Shown here in pieces: positions 27,453 through 37,142 of a stretch of DNA of 64,000 bases. The notes beneath the pieces are model-generated. The model searched no databases. It was not told the DNA's origin and saw only the letters and a program-made list of their open reading frames with translations. The position numbers were made by a program, and so were the translations under genes. Source of the DNA: Neisseria perflava. GTDB taxonomy: Bacteria; Pseudomonadota; Gammaproteobacteria; Burkholderiales; Neisseriaceae. The DNA lies in assembly GCF_002863305.2 (NCBI RefSeq), contig NZ_CP136962.1, forward strand, positions 1,178,001 through 1,242,000, read 5' to 3'. Positions within the stretch are counted from its first letter, which is position 1, and each line of letters opens with the position of its first letter.

Positions 27453-28238
27453 ATGTATTTAATCGACTCACATTGCCATCTCAACTTTGACGGCTTAAAA
27501 GACCGCCTACCCGAAGTCTTTGCCAATATGGAAGCGCAAAGCGTCAAACAGGCGCTTGCCATCAGCGTCAGCAAACAAAGTTTTGCCGAAGTCTTCGACA
27601 TTGCTCAGGCAAATGACCATATCTACTGCACCATCGGCATACATCCCGACAGCCAAGAAGCGGAAGAATTTACCATTGCCGAAATGGTAGAAGCGGCCAA
27701 ACATCCGAAAATCGTCGGTATTGGCGAAACCGGTTTGGACTATTACTGGTGCAAAGGCGATTTGTCATGGCAACATCAACGCTTTGCCGACCATATCCAA
27801 GCCGCCAACGAAAGCGGCCTGCCCGTTATCGTCCACACGCGAGATGCGGCCGAAGACACGTTGCGGATTTTGAAAGAATGCCACACTAATTCCGGCGTGA
27901 TTCATTGCTTCTCTGAAGACATCGCTTTTGCCAAAGCCGCTTTGGATTTAGGGTTATACATCTCCTTCTCCGGCATTGTGACGTTTAAAAACGCACCGCT
28001 GATACAGGAAGCCGCCAAATTCGTCCCTGCCGATAGAATCTTAGTAGAAACCGATGCGCCCTTCCTCGCGCCGGTTCCCAAACGCGGCAAACAAAACGAG
28101 CCTTCCTACGTCCGCTATACGGCTGAGTTCTTAGCCAATCTGCGCGGCGAGAGCTTGGAAACATTGGCACAAAACACCAGCGACAATTTCTATCGCCTGT
28201 TTAAGAAAGTACCCGATGGCCGTCTGAACAATGGCTAG
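27453..28238 (+). CDS. TatD-family metal-dependent hydrolase
   Basis: A 261-residue TIM-barrel hydrolase, start taken at 27453 (MYLIDSHCHLNF) because the longer frame enters pilZ. Metal ligands are seen in DSHCHL, GIGETGLDYYW, VIVHTRDAAEDTL, VIHCFSE and the late VETDAPFLAP, the full TatD/YcfH set. Family members are 3'-5' exonucleases or D-amino-acyl hydrolases; the exact substrate is unknown. The last codons (GRLNNG) run through a partial DUS. Confidence 0.9.
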   Translation: MYLIDSHCHLNFDGLKDRLPEVFANMEAQSVKQALAISVSKQSFAEVFDIAQANDHIYCTIGIHPDSQEAEEFTIAEMVEAAKHPKIVGIGETGLDYYWCKGDLSWQHQRFADHIQAANESGLPVIVHTRDAAEDTLRILKECHTNSGVIHCFSEDIAFAKAALDLGLYISFSGIVTFKNAPLIQEAAKFVPADRILVETDAPFLAPVPKRGKQNEPSYVRYTAEFLANLRGESLETLAQNTSDNFYRLFKKVPDGRLNNG

Positions 28239-28547
28239 GTCTCAAAGTCTCTAAACATTGGCTCTATCAGGATTCTGCCTCAAACTCAACGGTAAACTCG
28301 AAATGGCTTGAGACAAAAACGCAATCGGCTTGCGCTATCTTCCGAACGGCAGACTTTGAAGAATGGGAATATTCCCATCAACACAATAAATAAGTTTAAA
28401 TTCAAAATATTGCTTTCCTAAGCCCAGCAAAGCTCAAGGCCGTCTGAAAGTATTTTCAGACGGCCTCTTGCTTATTTTACCGATAGGATGTAAAACCTAC
28501 CCTTCGAAATAAACGGTTCATCGAAACCGTACATCAATCGACACAAT
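28239..28547. other. Intergenic region with a 16-bp perfect palindrome
   Basis: About 310 bases without a gene. ATGGGAATATTCCCAT at 28363-28378 is self-complementary over all 16 bases. A DUS hairpin lies at 28437-28466. The first 130 bases keep moderate G/C and could be a decayed gene end, but I cannot identify it. Confidence 0.5.
28437..28466. terminator. DUS hairpin downstream of tatD
   Basis: Facing DUS copies with a six-base loop between tatD and the acyl-CoA synthetase gene. Confidence 0.6.
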
Positions 28548-30101
28548 ATGGACACAAACTCCGAAATGCACACCCACCCTAATTTTTACGCTATGCTGAC
28601 TGCAGCCTGCCAAAAAAACGGTAAAGGCACGGTCATTTTCAACGACAAAGAAAAAATCAGCTATTCCTCCCTCAAACGCGAAGTAGAAACCGTCGCCGCC
28701 TATCTGCAACACCAAGGCGTACAATATGGCGACAGGGTCGCCCTTGTCGTTTCCAACTCTCCCGAATTTATTGCCGCCTATTTCGCCATTACTTCCATCG
28801 GCGCGGTAGCCGTCCCACTCAACGTCTTTTTGAAAAGCGAAGAATTTTCCTACATCCTCAATGACTGCGGCGCACGCTTTATGTTCGCATCCGCGCCGTT
28901 GGCCAAAGAACTTAAAAACATCAAAGCCAAAACCAAAGTCAATAAAATTATCTGGATTGGTGAAACCAACGCCGCCAGTGGCGATGACAGCTATTTCGAT
29001 GCCGCGCGTACATTCCCCGGCAAGCCGAATCTGAGCCGTCAGCCGTCCGTCAACGATTTGGCGCACATTATCTACACTTCCGGCACAACCGGCCATCCCA
29101 AAGGCGCATTAATCAGTTACAGCAATCTGTTTTCCAACCTTTCGGGTATCGAACAAATTTTCCAAATCTCGCAAAAAGACCGCTTCGTCGTCTTCTTGCC
29201 CATGTTCCACAGCTTTACGCTGACCGCCATGGTTTTGCTGCCGATATCTCAAGCCTGCTCGATTATTTTGGTCAAATCCGTCTTCCCGTTCTCCAACGTG
29301 TTGAAACAGGTTTTGCTCAAACGCGCTACCATTTTCCTCGGCGTACCGGCTATTTACACTGCCATGAGCAAAGCCAAAATCCCTTGGTATTTCAGATGGT
29401 TCAACCGCGTCCGTCTGTTTATCAGCGGCGGCGCGCCTTTGGCCGGACAAACCATTGACGACTTTAAAGCCAAATTCCCGCGCGCCAAATTACTGGAAGG
29501 CTACGGCTTGAGCGAATGCTCGCCCGTTGTGGCCGTCAATACGCCTGAGCGCCAAAAAACCGCCAGTGTCGGCGTCGCCCTGCCCGGCTTGACCGTGAAA
29601 GCCGTCGATGACGAATTAATCGAAGTGCCACGCGGCGAAGTGGGCGAACTCATCATCAAAGGCGGCTCAGTCATGCAGGGCTACCTCAATATGCCTGACG
29701 CCACAGATGAAACCATCGTCAACGGTTGGCTGAAAACCGGCGACTTCGTTACCATAGACGAAGACGGCTTCATCTTCATCGTCGACCGCAAAAAAGACCT
29801 GATTATCTCCAAAGGCCAAAACGTCTATCCGCGCGAAATCGAAGAAGCCATCTACAAACTCGAAGCCGTGGAAGCCGCCGCCGTAATCGGCGTGAAAGAC
29901 CAATACGCCGATGAAGAAATCATTGCCTTTATCCAACTCAAAGAAGGCATGAAACTGGAAGAAGCCGAAGTCCGCAGCCACCTGCGCGGCCTGTTGGCAA
30001 ACTTTAAAATCCCCAAACAAATCATCTTCCAAGACGAGCTGCCGCGCAATGCGACCGGCAAAGTGTTAAAACGCAAACTCAAAGAACAGTTTCAAGACTA
30101 A
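28548..30101 (+). CDS. Long-chain acyl-CoA synthetase, FadD-like
   Basis: A 517-residue adenylate-forming enzyme. The AMP signature IIYTSGTTGHPKGALISYSN is near residue 170, followed by LEGYGLSECSPVVAVN, GWLKTGDFVTIDEDGFIFIVDRKKDLI and the C-terminal catalytic Lys in PRNATGKVLKRKLKE. It activates carboxylic acids, probably fatty acids, to acyl-CoA. Met7 (28566) is another possible start; neither has a strong ribosome binding site. No other beta-oxidation gene is adjacent. Confidence 0.85.
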   Translation: MDTNSEMHTHPNFYAMLTAACQKNGKGTVIFNDKEKISYSSLKREVETVAAYLQHQGVQYGDRVALVVSNSPEFIAAYFAITSIGAVAVPLNVFLKSEEFSYILNDCGARFMFASAPLAKELKNIKAKTKVNKIIWIGETNAASGDDSYFDAARTFPGKPNLSRQPSVNDLAHIIYTSGTTGHPKGALISYSNLFSNLSGIEQIFQISQKDRFVVFLPMFHSFTLTAMVLLPISQACSIILVKSVFPFSNVLKQVLLKRATIFLGVPAIYTAMSKAKIPWYFRWFNRVRLFISGGAPLAGQTIDDFKAKFPRAKLLEGYGLSECSPVVAVNTPERQKTASVGVALPGLTVKAVDDELIEVPRGEVGELIIKGGSVMQGYLNMPDATDETIVNGWLKTGDFVTIDEDGFIFIVDRKKDLIISKGQNVYPREIEEAIYKLEAVEAAAVIGVKDQYADEEIIAFIQLKEGMKLEEAEVRSHLRGLLANFKIPKQIIFQDELPRNATGKVLKRKLKEQFQD

Positions 30102-30108
30102 ACCGCTG

Positions 30109-30176
30109 TTTCAGACGGCCCCTTGATTCATGCAGGCCGTCTGAAAACCTGTCATCAACAAACTTTTCAGACGGCC
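30109..30176. repeat. Three DUS copies in a row
   Basis: TTTCAGACGGCC, GGCCGTCTGAAA and TTTTCAGACGGCC follow one another within 68 bases between the acyl-CoA synthetase and the ABC ATPase genes. Either neighbouring pair can form a stem. Confidence 0.7.
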
Positions 30177-30182
30177 ACGACC

Positions 30183-31748
30183 ATGACGACACCTATACTC
30201 GAAATCGAAAACCTAAACGGCTCCTTTCCGAGCAAGCAAGTCCTGCACGACATCAACCTGACTTTGCAACCCGGCCGCAAGCTGGCATTGGTCGGCGAGA
30301 GTGGCAGCGGCAAAACCGTATTGTCGCAAGGCATTATGCGCCTGAATCCGATGGTTAGCTTTGAAGGCAGTCTGAAATATTGCGGAACCGATCTGCTGAC
30401 CCAGCCCGAACGCGCCCTGCAAAAACTGCGTGGCCGCGAAATCGGCATGGTGTTTCAAGAACCCATGACCGCCCTCAACCCTGTCATGCGCGTCGGCGAA
30501 CAAATCGCCGAAGTCCTGTCCCTGCATTTGGGTTTGGACAAAAAACAGGCATGGGCGCGCGCTATCGAACTCCTGGACGAAACCGGCATCCACCAGCCCG
30601 AGCAAAAAGCCCAGGCATACCCTTTCCAACTTTCCGGCGGCCAACGCCAACGCGCCATGATTGCCATGGCTGTATCAGCCCAGCCCAAGCTCCTGATTGC
30701 CGACGAACCGACCACCGCTTTGGACGTTGCTGTCCAAGCCCAAATTCTCGACCTGCTTTCACGCCTGCAGGAAGAACACGGCATGACCATGCTCTACATT
30801 ACGCACGACTTGAACCTTGTGCGCCGTTTTGCCGATGATGTCGCCGTTATGCGTGATGGCCGCATCCTCGAAACCGGCAAAGCAAACGAAGTCTTCGCCA
30901 ATCCGCAGCACGAATACACCAAAATGTTGCTCAACGCCGGCACAACGCGCCGAGTGGCTCCATTGCCTGAAAACCCTGCCACCGTCCTTAAGGCCGAACA
31001 AATCGCCTTTTCCGTCAAAGAATCAGACGGCTGGTTTAAAAAACGCGACAAAATCATTCTCAACCCCGTTTCTTTCGATCTCAAATCGGGGGAAACATTG
31101 GGCATTATCGGCGAAAGTGGCTGCGGCAAAACCACGCTGGCGAAAGCCGTTATGCACCTTATCGATTCCGAAGGCAGCCTGAACATCAACGGCGAGCCAT
31201 GGCGACACGAATTGCGCCGCGAAATCCAAATGGTGTTCCAAGACCCGTTCGGCGCATTCAATCCGCGCATGAACGTCTTTGATACCGTTTCCGAAGCCTT
31301 GCGCGTTCACGAGCCTAGTATGCCGCGTGAAGAAATGCGCCGCCGCGTTCAAGAAGTCCTTAAACAAGTCGGCCTGCCCGAAGACGCCCTCGAACGCTAT
31401 CCGCACGCATTCTCCGGCGGCCAGCGCCAACGCCTCGCCATCGCCCGTGCCATCATTGTCCGCCCGAAAATCCTCGTATTAGACGAACCAACCAGCGCAC
31501 TCGATGTCCAATGGCAACAACAAATCCTTGAATTGCTCAGCGGCCTGCAAAAAGAATACGGCCTCGCCTTCATCATCATCAGCCACGACCTCGCCGTCAT
31601 CCGCGCCATTTCCCACCGCGTGATGGTGTTGAAAGACGGTAAAATCGTTGAAGAAGGCGAATGCGAAAATGTGTTTGCCAATCCAAGCAGCGACTACACG
31701 CGCCATTTGATTGCACACTCCGGCCACATGGTTCAAGAGGCCGTCTGA
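30183..31748 (+). CDS. Peptide ABC transporter double ATPase, YejF-like
   Basis: A 521-residue protein with two fused ABC ATPase domains, start taken at 30183 (MTTPILEIENLNG). Domain 1 has Walker A GESGSGKT, LSGGQRQRAMIAMAV and LLIADEPTTALD; domain 2 has GESGCGKT, FSGGQRQRLAIARAI and ILVLDEPTSALD. The fused arrangement matches YejF/GsiA-type peptide importers. It stands alone, while YejB- and YejE-like permeases lie at 14092-16224, so a split Yej system is plausible. The stop codon lies inside a DUS (Glu-Ala-Val-TGA). Confidence 0.88.
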   Translation: MTTPILEIENLNGSFPSKQVLHDINLTLQPGRKLALVGESGSGKTVLSQGIMRLNPMVSFEGSLKYCGTDLLTQPERALQKLRGREIGMVFQEPMTALNPVMRVGEQIAEVLSLHLGLDKKQAWARAIELLDETGIHQPEQKAQAYPFQLSGGQRQRAMIAMAVSAQPKLLIADEPTTALDVAVQAQILDLLSRLQEEHGMTMLYITHDLNLVRRFADDVAVMRDGRILETGKANEVFANPQHEYTKMLLNAGTTRRVAPLPENPATVLKAEQIAFSVKESDGWFKKRDKIILNPVSFDLKSGETLGIIGESGCGKTTLAKAVMHLIDSEGSLNINGEPWRHELRREIQMVFQDPFGAFNPRMNVFDTVSEALRVHEPSMPREEMRRRVQEVLKQVGLPEDALERYPHAFSGGQRQRLAIARAIIVRPKILVLDEPTSALDVQWQQQILELLSGLQKEYGLAFIIISHDLAVIRAISHRVMVLKDGKIVEEGECENVFANPSSDYTRHLIAHSGHMVQEAV

Positions 31749-31874
31749 ATCTTTAAAGATTACGATAGGCGCATTTCAAAAAAACTATTACCGAGCGGCG
31801 GCACTTGAAATTTTCCCTGTCTGCCACTATTCTGAACAACATATTTATTAATCCCGATTCAAAAGGAAACAAAC

Positions 31875-32207
31875 ATGAGCAGCGAATTGATTATCCACGC
31901 CAGCGATGCCAGCTTCGAACAAGACGTTTTGAAATCCGACGTACCTGTATTGCTGGACTTCTGGGCACCATGGTGCGGCCCTTGCAGAATGATCGCCCCA
32001 ATCTTGGACGACATTGCCTCCGAATTCCAAGGCCGTCTGAAAGTCGTTAAAATCAATATCGACGAAAATGAAGTCACTCCTGCCAAATTCGGCGTTCGCG
32101 GCATCCCTACCCTGATGGTGTTCAAAAACGGCGAAAACGTTGCCACTAAAGTCGGTGCCTTGGCTAAAGGCCAACTGACTGCATTCGTTGAAGCCTCTAT
32201 CGCTTAA
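31875..32207 (+). CDS. trxA: Thioredoxin
   Basis: A 110-residue thioredoxin with the redox site WCGPC at residues 33-37 and the cis-proline region [14 protein letters not shown]. It has an AAAGGAA ribosome binding site. A DUS inside the gene encodes GRLK in the FQGRLKVVK segment. A convergent DUS hairpin follows. Confidence 0.96.
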   Translation: MSSELIIHASDASFEQDVLKSDVPVLLDFWAPWCGPCRMIAPILDDIASEFQGRLKVVKINIDENEVTPAKFGVRGIPTLMVFKNGENVATKVGALAKGQLTAFVEASIA

Positions 32208-32221
32208 GGCTTTAAGCATAT

Positions 32222-32260
32222 AAAAAGGCCGTCTGAAAACAATTTTCAGACGGCCTTTTT
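32222..32260. terminator. DUS hairpin between trxA and the DUF2322 gene
   Basis: Facing DUS copies with A and T runs outside lie between convergent genes, fitting a bidirectional terminator. Confidence 0.8.
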
Positions 32261-32268
32261 TGTATTCA

Positions 32269-32586
32269 TTAAGCAGCCAATGGTTTCAAAATCAGGCTGG
32301 CATTTTCAGCCTTCACTTTAAACAGTAAATCAATATTCGGATGTTTGCCTGGATTGGCTTCGGCATCGGCAACATGTTCTGCAAACCATGCCAAGCCGCG
32401 TTCTGCCGCTGCTGCGTCCAGCTTGCCGTCAAACTCTTGCGCCAAAGCATGGTAAAGCTTGAGCGAGCCTTGTTTGCCGGGGGCATTGGGAATGTGATGA
32501 ACCACATTGCCCTCTTTATCGAGAATATCCAAGCCGCTCAAATGATCGATGGCAGGCATGGCGGCCAGATTGTCTTGGAAGCTCAT
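32269..32586 (-). CDS. DUF2322 family protein
   Basis: A 105-residue soluble protein (MSFQDNLAAMPAIDHLSGLDI..., HHIPNAPGKQGSLKLYHALAQEF, AEANPGKHPNIDLL). This pattern matches DUF2322, a betaproteobacterial family of unknown function. The start has an AAAGGAC ribosome binding site. It lies between trxA and upp with DUS hairpins on both sides. Confidence 0.8.
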   Translation of the reverse strand: MSFQDNLAAMPAIDHLSGLDILDKEGNVVHHIPNAPGKQGSLKLYHALAQEFDGKLDAAAAERGLAWFAEHVADAEANPGKHPNIDLLFKVKAENASLILKPLAA

Positions 32587-32628
32587 GATTGTCCTTTCTG
32601 ATGTGGGTTTTAAAGCAAACCATATAAC

Positions 32629-32672
32629 AAGGCCGTCTGAAAGTTGATGTTTGACACTTTTCAGACGGCCTT
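32629..32672. terminator. DUS inverted repeat downstream of upp
   Basis: AAGGCCGTCTGAAA and its complement face each other with a loop of about 16 bases, behind the upp stop on the minus strand. Confidence 0.6.
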
Positions 32673-32683
32673 AAACATTTCAA

Positions 32684-33310
32684 TTAACGTGTACCGAAAA
32701 TCTTATCGCCGGCATCGCCCAAGCCGGGGATGATGTAGCCGTGTTCGTTCAAGTGGCTGTCGAGCGCGGCAGTGTAGATGGTTACATCAGGATGCGCCTC
32801 GTTGACGGCTTTCACGCCTTCCGGTGCGGCAACCAATACCAATGCTTTGATGTTACGGCAACCTTTGGCTTTCAAAAGGTCGATGGTGGCAACCATAGAG
32901 CCGCCGGTCGCCAACATTGGGTCGATAATCAGCGCGGGACGTTCGTCCATGCTGTCGACAAATTTTTCAAAATAAGAAACCGGTTTTAGCGTTTCTTCAT
33001 CGCGCTGCAAGCCGACAACGCTGATTTTGGCAGTCGGAATCAGGTCGAGTACGCCGTCTAGCATACCCAAACCGGCACGCAAAATCGGGACGACGGTCAG
33101 CGTTTTGCCTTTGATGCGGTCGCCTTCAATAGAGCCGCACCAGCCGTCAATAATGTATTTTTCAATTTCAAAATCACGGCTGGCCTCATATGCCATCAGA
33201 CGTGCCAACTCGGTGGTAAGCGTGCGGAATTTGTAAGTGCTGCAATCCGCTTCACGCATCAGCGTGAGTTTGTGGCGGACTAAAGGGTGGTTGATAACGG
33301 TAACGTTCAT
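32684..33310 (-). CDS. upp: Uracil phosphoribosyltransferase
   Basis: A 208-residue salvage enzyme that makes UMP from uracil and PRPP. It shows [32 protein letters not shown], and the PRPP loop [17 protein letters not shown], ending with [15 protein letters not shown], all typical of Upp. Full length and single gene. Confidence 0.96.
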   Translation of the reverse strand: MNVTVINHPLVRHKLTLMREADCSTYKFRTLTTELARLMAYEASRDFEIEKYIIDGWCGSIEGDRIKGKTLTVVPILRAGLGMLDGVLDLIPTAKISVVGLQRDEETLKPVSYFEKFVDSMDERPALIIDPMLATGGSMVATIDLLKAKGCRNIKALVLVAAPEGVKAVNEAHPDVTIYTAALDSHLNEHGYIIPGLGDAGDKIFGTR

Positions 33311-33386
33311 GTTGATTTTCCGAATTGCGTTGATGGAGAGGGATTATACTTTTTTTCGCATGGCGCGCAAAGTGCGTATTCACGCG

Positions 33387-33421
33387 AAAGGCCGTCTGAA
33401 TCAGGGTTTCAGACGGCCTTT
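33387..33421. terminator. DUS hairpin upstream of upp / downstream of grxD
   Basis: Facing DUS copies with T residues after the second arm lie between grxD and upp, both minus strand. Confidence 0.65.
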
Positions 33422-33456
33422 GTCAACAATTTTACATTACGGAATATTGTGGATAA

Positions 33457-33768
33457 TTAAGCTTTCAGCAATTCTTGCAGTTCGCCGGCTTCGTACATTT
33501 CCATCAAAATGTCAGAACCGCCGACAAATTCGCCATTAACGTACAGTTGAGGAATGGTCGGCCAATCGCTGTATTCTTTAATGCCTTGGCGTACGGCATC
33601 GTTTTCCAATACGTTGACAGTCACATAGTCGGTGCAACCTGCCGCATTCAGGATTTGTACGGCACGGGAAGAGAAGCCGCATTGCGGGAATTGCTTCGTG
33701 CCTTTCATGAACAATACGACGCGGTGGGTGGTTACGACTTCTTTGATTTGATCGTGGATAGAGGACAT
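33457..33768 (-). CDS. grxD: Monothiol glutaredoxin (Grx4 type)
   Basis: A 103-residue protein from the ATG at 33768, which has an AAAGGA site; the frame is open further but enters proA. The CGFS active site is at residues 30-33, with the upstream Lys ([13 protein letters not shown]) and [23 protein letters not shown] glutaredoxins carry and deliver Fe-S clusters rather than reduce disulfides. Confidence 0.94.
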   Translation of the reverse strand: MSSIHDQIKEVVTTHRVVLFMKGTKQFPQCGFSSRAVQILNAAGCTDYVTVNVLENDAVRQGIKEYSDWPTIPQLYVNGEFVGGSDILMEMYEAGELQELLKA

Positions 33769-33854
33769 GTGTATTCCTTTTACTAAATCGGTTGTTCGGG
33801 GAAAATCAAATTTCCCGCCATTATACGCAAATTGATGGAATTGGGGGGCGTTTC

Positions 33855-35108
33855 TCAACGTCGGATCTGACCGTTGCCGTTGATGTAGAACTTGGTCGAA
33901 GTCAGCGCTTCCAAACCCATCGGGCCGCGGGCGTGCATTTTTTGGGTGGAAATCCCGATTTCCGCGCCCAATCCGAACACAAAGCCGTCGGTAAACCGAG
34001 TGGATGCATTGACATAAACCGCCGCCGCATCAATGCTTTCTTGGAAAAACTCGGCATGGGCAATACTTTGGGTCACAATCGCTTCCGAGTGATGCGTCGT
34101 ATGGCCGTTAATCCAATCGACGGCTTCTTCCACTGTTTTCACTATTTTGACTGACATAATATAGTCAAGAAACTCGGTACTGTAATCTTCCTCGGTTGCC
34201 AAAACAGCATTTTTAAACATACGCAGTGCTTCCTGATCGGCTCTAAATTCGACCGGATGCACTTTGGCAACGGCTTCTTCCAGTTTGGGCAAAAACGCCT
34301 CCGCTATCTTTTCATGAACAACCAAAGATTCAGCGGCATTACACACGCTTGGGCGCTGCGTTTTGGCATTCACGACGATATCGACCGCCATCTCCAAATC
34401 GGCACTGTCATCTACATAAATATGGCAATTACCGACTCCGGTTTCAATGACGGGAACTTTCGATTTCTCTTTCACCGTCTGAATCAAGCGCGCGCCGCCT
34501 CGCGGAATCAGCACATCAATATAATCGACTGCCTGCATCAATTCCTCGGCAGCAGCATGACTGGTATCTTCGACCAGCTGCACCACATCGGCATCCATTC
34601 CCGCTTTTACCAAAGTCTGCCTGATGACGGCAATCAATGCGGTATTTGAATAGATCGCGTCGCGACCTCCACGCAAAATAATAGCATTGCCGGTTTTAAA
34701 GGCCAGAGAGAACGCATCGACCGAAACATTCGGGCGGCTTTCAAAAATCATGGCAACCACGCCCAAAGGCACGCGTTTTTGAACAATCTTCAAGCCGTCC
34801 AGATTGGTATAACCGCGGACAACCTGCCCAATCGGGTCCTGCAAATCGGCAACCTGCTCAACACCTTCCGCAATGCCTTTGATGCGTTCATGATTCAAGC
34901 GCAGCCTGTCGAGCATAATGTCCGAAATGCCGTTTTCTTTTGCAGCGACCAAATCGCGGGCATTTTCCGCCAAAATCATCTCAGCCTGTTCAACCAAATC
35001 CTTTGCAACCTGACGCAGCAGATTGTTTTTTTCCACGCTTCCCAAGCTGATTAACGTTTTACTGGCTTTTTGGGCATTCTTGCCCATCTGTTCGATATAG
35101 CTCATCAA
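33855..35108 (-). CDS. proA: Gamma-glutamyl phosphate reductase
   Basis: A 417-residue aldehyde-dehydrogenase-fold enzyme, the second step of proline synthesis. It has [33 protein letters not shown], the catalytic Cys region [13 protein letters not shown] and [22 protein letters not shown]. It lies six bases behind proB, forming a proBA operon. Composition and wording (for example [14 protein letters not shown] at the N-terminus) look more like Firmicutes ProA than betaproteobacterial ProA; no DUS occurs inside. Confidence 0.94.
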   Translation of the reverse strand: MMSYIEQMGKNAQKASKTLISLGSVEKNNLLRQVAKDLVEQAEMILAENARDLVAAKENGISDIMLDRLRLNHERIKGIAEGVEQVADLQDPIGQVVRGYTNLDGLKIVQKRVPLGVVAMIFESRPNVSVDAFSLAFKTGNAIILRGGRDAIYSNTALIAVIRQTLVKAGMDADVVQLVEDTSHAAAEELMQAVDYIDVLIPRGGARLIQTVKEKSKVPVIETGVGNCHIYVDDSADLEMAVDIVVNAKTQRPSVCNAAESLVVHEKIAEAFLPKLEEAVAKVHPVEFRADQEALRMFKNAVLATEEDYSTEFLDYIMSVKIVKTVEEAVDWINGHTTHHSEAIVTQSIAHAEFFQESIDAAAVYVNASTRFTDGFVFGLGAEIGISTQKMHARGPMGLEALTSTKFYINGNGQIRR

Positions 35109-35114
35109 ACCTCC

Positions 35115-35918
35115 CTATTTCTCTTGTGCAAACCACGTTCCGATAGGCGCGCCATCTAAAACCTGAAGGATATCGCGCGGATTGGCGCTGTTCATCAACA
35201 CCATCTGGCTGTGATGTTCAAACATCATCTGCGCGCTCTTAATCTTACTGAGCATGCCGCCCGTACCAAATTTACTGCCCGATCCGCCGGCAGAAGCAAT
35301 AATTTCCTCGGTAATATCGGCAACATGGCTGCGCAGCTTGGCATCGGCGTGAACAGCCGGATTTTTATCAAACAAACCGTCGATATCGGACAACATAATC
35401 AACAAATCGGCTTTAACGATTTTCGCCACGACTGCCGACAAACGGTCGTTATCGCCAAATTTGGTGGCATGGTCCATCTCGTCCACGCTGACCGCATCAT
35501 TCTCATTGACAATAGGGATGACGCCGATGGAAAGCAGGGATTCAAAAGCATTGGTAACGTTTGCCAAACTTTCCGGATATTCGACCACATCGCGCGTCAG
35601 CAGGATTTGCGATACCGTCATCCGATAATGGGAAAAAATCTGCGAGTAAAGGCTCATCATGGCCACTTGGCCGACGCTGGAAACAGCCTGCTGCTGCGCC
35701 ATTTCCACCGGACGTTTTTCCATGTTAAGGACATTCAGCCCAAAGCCCATCGCGCCGGAAGACACCAGCACAATTTCCTTGCCCTTTCCGACCAAGCTGG
35801 AAATGACAAAGGCCAGTTGGTCGATTTTTGCCAAATTGATTTTACCGTTTGGCAACACCAAAGAACTGGTTCCAATCTTAATGACAATGCGTTTTACTGC
35901 TTCAAAATCTCGTTTCAT
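35115..35918 (-). CDS. proB: Glutamate 5-kinase, short form without PUA domain
   Basis: A 267-residue amino acid kinase, the first step of proline synthesis. It contains [59 protein letters not shown] and [12 protein letters not shown]. Most proteobacterial ProB proteins are about 370 residues with a C-terminal PUA domain; this one stops after the kinase domain, as in streptococci, and its wording ([20 protein letters not shown]) closely recalls streptococcal ProB. This supports transfer from Firmicutes, to be tested by phylogeny. Confidence 0.93.
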   Translation of the reverse strand: MKRDFEAVKRIVIKIGTSSLVLPNGKINLAKIDQLAFVISSLVGKGKEIVLVSSGAMGFGLNVLNMEKRPVEMAQQQAVSSVGQVAMMSLYSQIFSHYRMTVSQILLTRDVVEYPESLANVTNAFESLLSIGVIPIVNENDAVSVDEMDHATKFGDNDRLSAVVAKIVKADLLIMLSDIDGLFDKNPAVHADAKLRSHVADITEEIIASAGGSGSKFGTGGMLSKIKSAQMMFEHHSQMVLMNSANPRDILQVLDGAPIGTWFAQEK

Positions 35919-36080
35919 TATTCTCCTCTGCTTTCTATTTTTATGATTGCAAGCGGCATTATTTCAGCCAAACGTATCTACATCATAACTGCGAAGCAAT
36001 AGAAAATACAGACAAAATTAAAAGTGCCTCCTTCAAAAGCCATATTTTCAGCTCTTATCCGAATCCATTAACAACAAAAC

Positions 36081-36124
36081 AAAAGGCCGTCTGAAACCCT
36101 ATTTCAGGTTTCAGACGGCCTTTT
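36081..36124. terminator. DUS inverted repeat between suhB and proB
   Basis: AAAAGGCCGTCTGAAA and its complement face each other, with an extra partial TTTCAGG in the loop. T residues follow. Confidence 0.65.
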
Positions 36125-36181
36125 ACCAATTATTGAAACTCTAGTCTGCAAAGATAAATACAGACTGTTCCCTACAAACGC

Positions 36182-36967
36182 TTATTGATGGTCGGAAATA
36201 ATTTTCAACATTTGCGCCAATACTTTAGGATTGGCCGCAACGATGTCGCCGCTTTCCAACCAGCCTTCATTGCCGGACATATCGGTAACGATACCGCCTG
36301 CTTCTTGGACAATCAATGCACCGGCGGCAATATCCCAAGGTTTGAGGTTGAACTCGAAGAAACCGTCCAAACGGCCTGCCGCAACGGCACACAAATCCAA
36401 AGAAGCCGCGCCTTCACGACGGCCGCCGGCGGTTTTGGCCAAGAAATCTTTCAAAATCGCCAGATACTTGTCCATCATGCTTTGATCGACAACAGGGAAG
36501 CCGGTGCCGATCAGGCAGCGGTTCAATTCGATGCGGTTGGAGACACGGATGCGGCGGTCGTTGAGCAACGCGCCTTTGCCGCGGGAAGCCATGTATACGT
36601 CGTTGCGCTCAGGTGCGTACACCAAAGCTTCTTGCAACACGCCTTTGTTCAGGAGTGCCATAGAGATGGCGTATTGAGGATGGCCGTGGAGGAAGTTGGT
36701 TGTGCCGTCGAGCGGGTCGATAATCCATTCGTACTCGGCGGTGGCTTTACCGTGGGAGCCGCCTTCTTCGCAAGTGATTTTGTGATGCGGATAGGCTTCT
36801 TTGAGCGCTTCCACCAAAATCATTTCGGAGCTGCGGTCAACATCGGAAACGAAGTCGTTGAATGCTTTGCTGTCTACTTTGACGGCATCCAGATTGCCGG
36901 CGGCGCGAATCATCATTTGCCCTGCTTTACGGGCGGCTTTGAAAGCGGTATTTAAAAACGGATTCAT
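36182..36967 (-). CDS. suhB: Inositol-1-monophosphatase family protein
   Basis: A 261-residue Li-sensitive-type phosphatase. The metal motifs are EEGG (in HKITCEEGGSHG), WIIDPLDGTTNFLHG near residues 81-95, and GAASLDLCAVAAGRLDGFFE and PWDIAAGALIVQEAGG towards the end. SuhB proteins also act in rRNA antitermination. Divergent from trmJ. Confidence 0.94.
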   Translation of the reverse strand: MNPFLNTAFKAARKAGQMMIRAAGNLDAVKVDSKAFNDFVSDVDRSSEMILVEALKEAYPHHKITCEEGGSHGKATAEYEWIIDPLDGTTNFLHGHPQYAISMALLNKGVLQEALVYAPERNDVYMASRGKGALLNDRRIRVSNRIELNRCLIGTGFPVVDQSMMDKYLAILKDFLAKTAGGRREGAASLDLCAVAAGRLDGFFEFNLKPWDIAAGALIVQEAGGIVTDMSGNEGWLESGDIVAANPKVLAQMLKIISDHQ

Positions 36968-37142
36968 GGTTTTCTTCCTAATTCAGGTAAAATACGCCCT
37001 AATGCGCCGAACAAGGCACACAAGAGGCTGTTAATCGTTTCCGATGCTGTTAAAGAACATTTCAGACGGCATGGAAAAAGGCCGTCTGAAAACAAAAAGA
37101 TGGCGCATTATACCTGATTCCCGTACAAACAGAAAACAAAAC

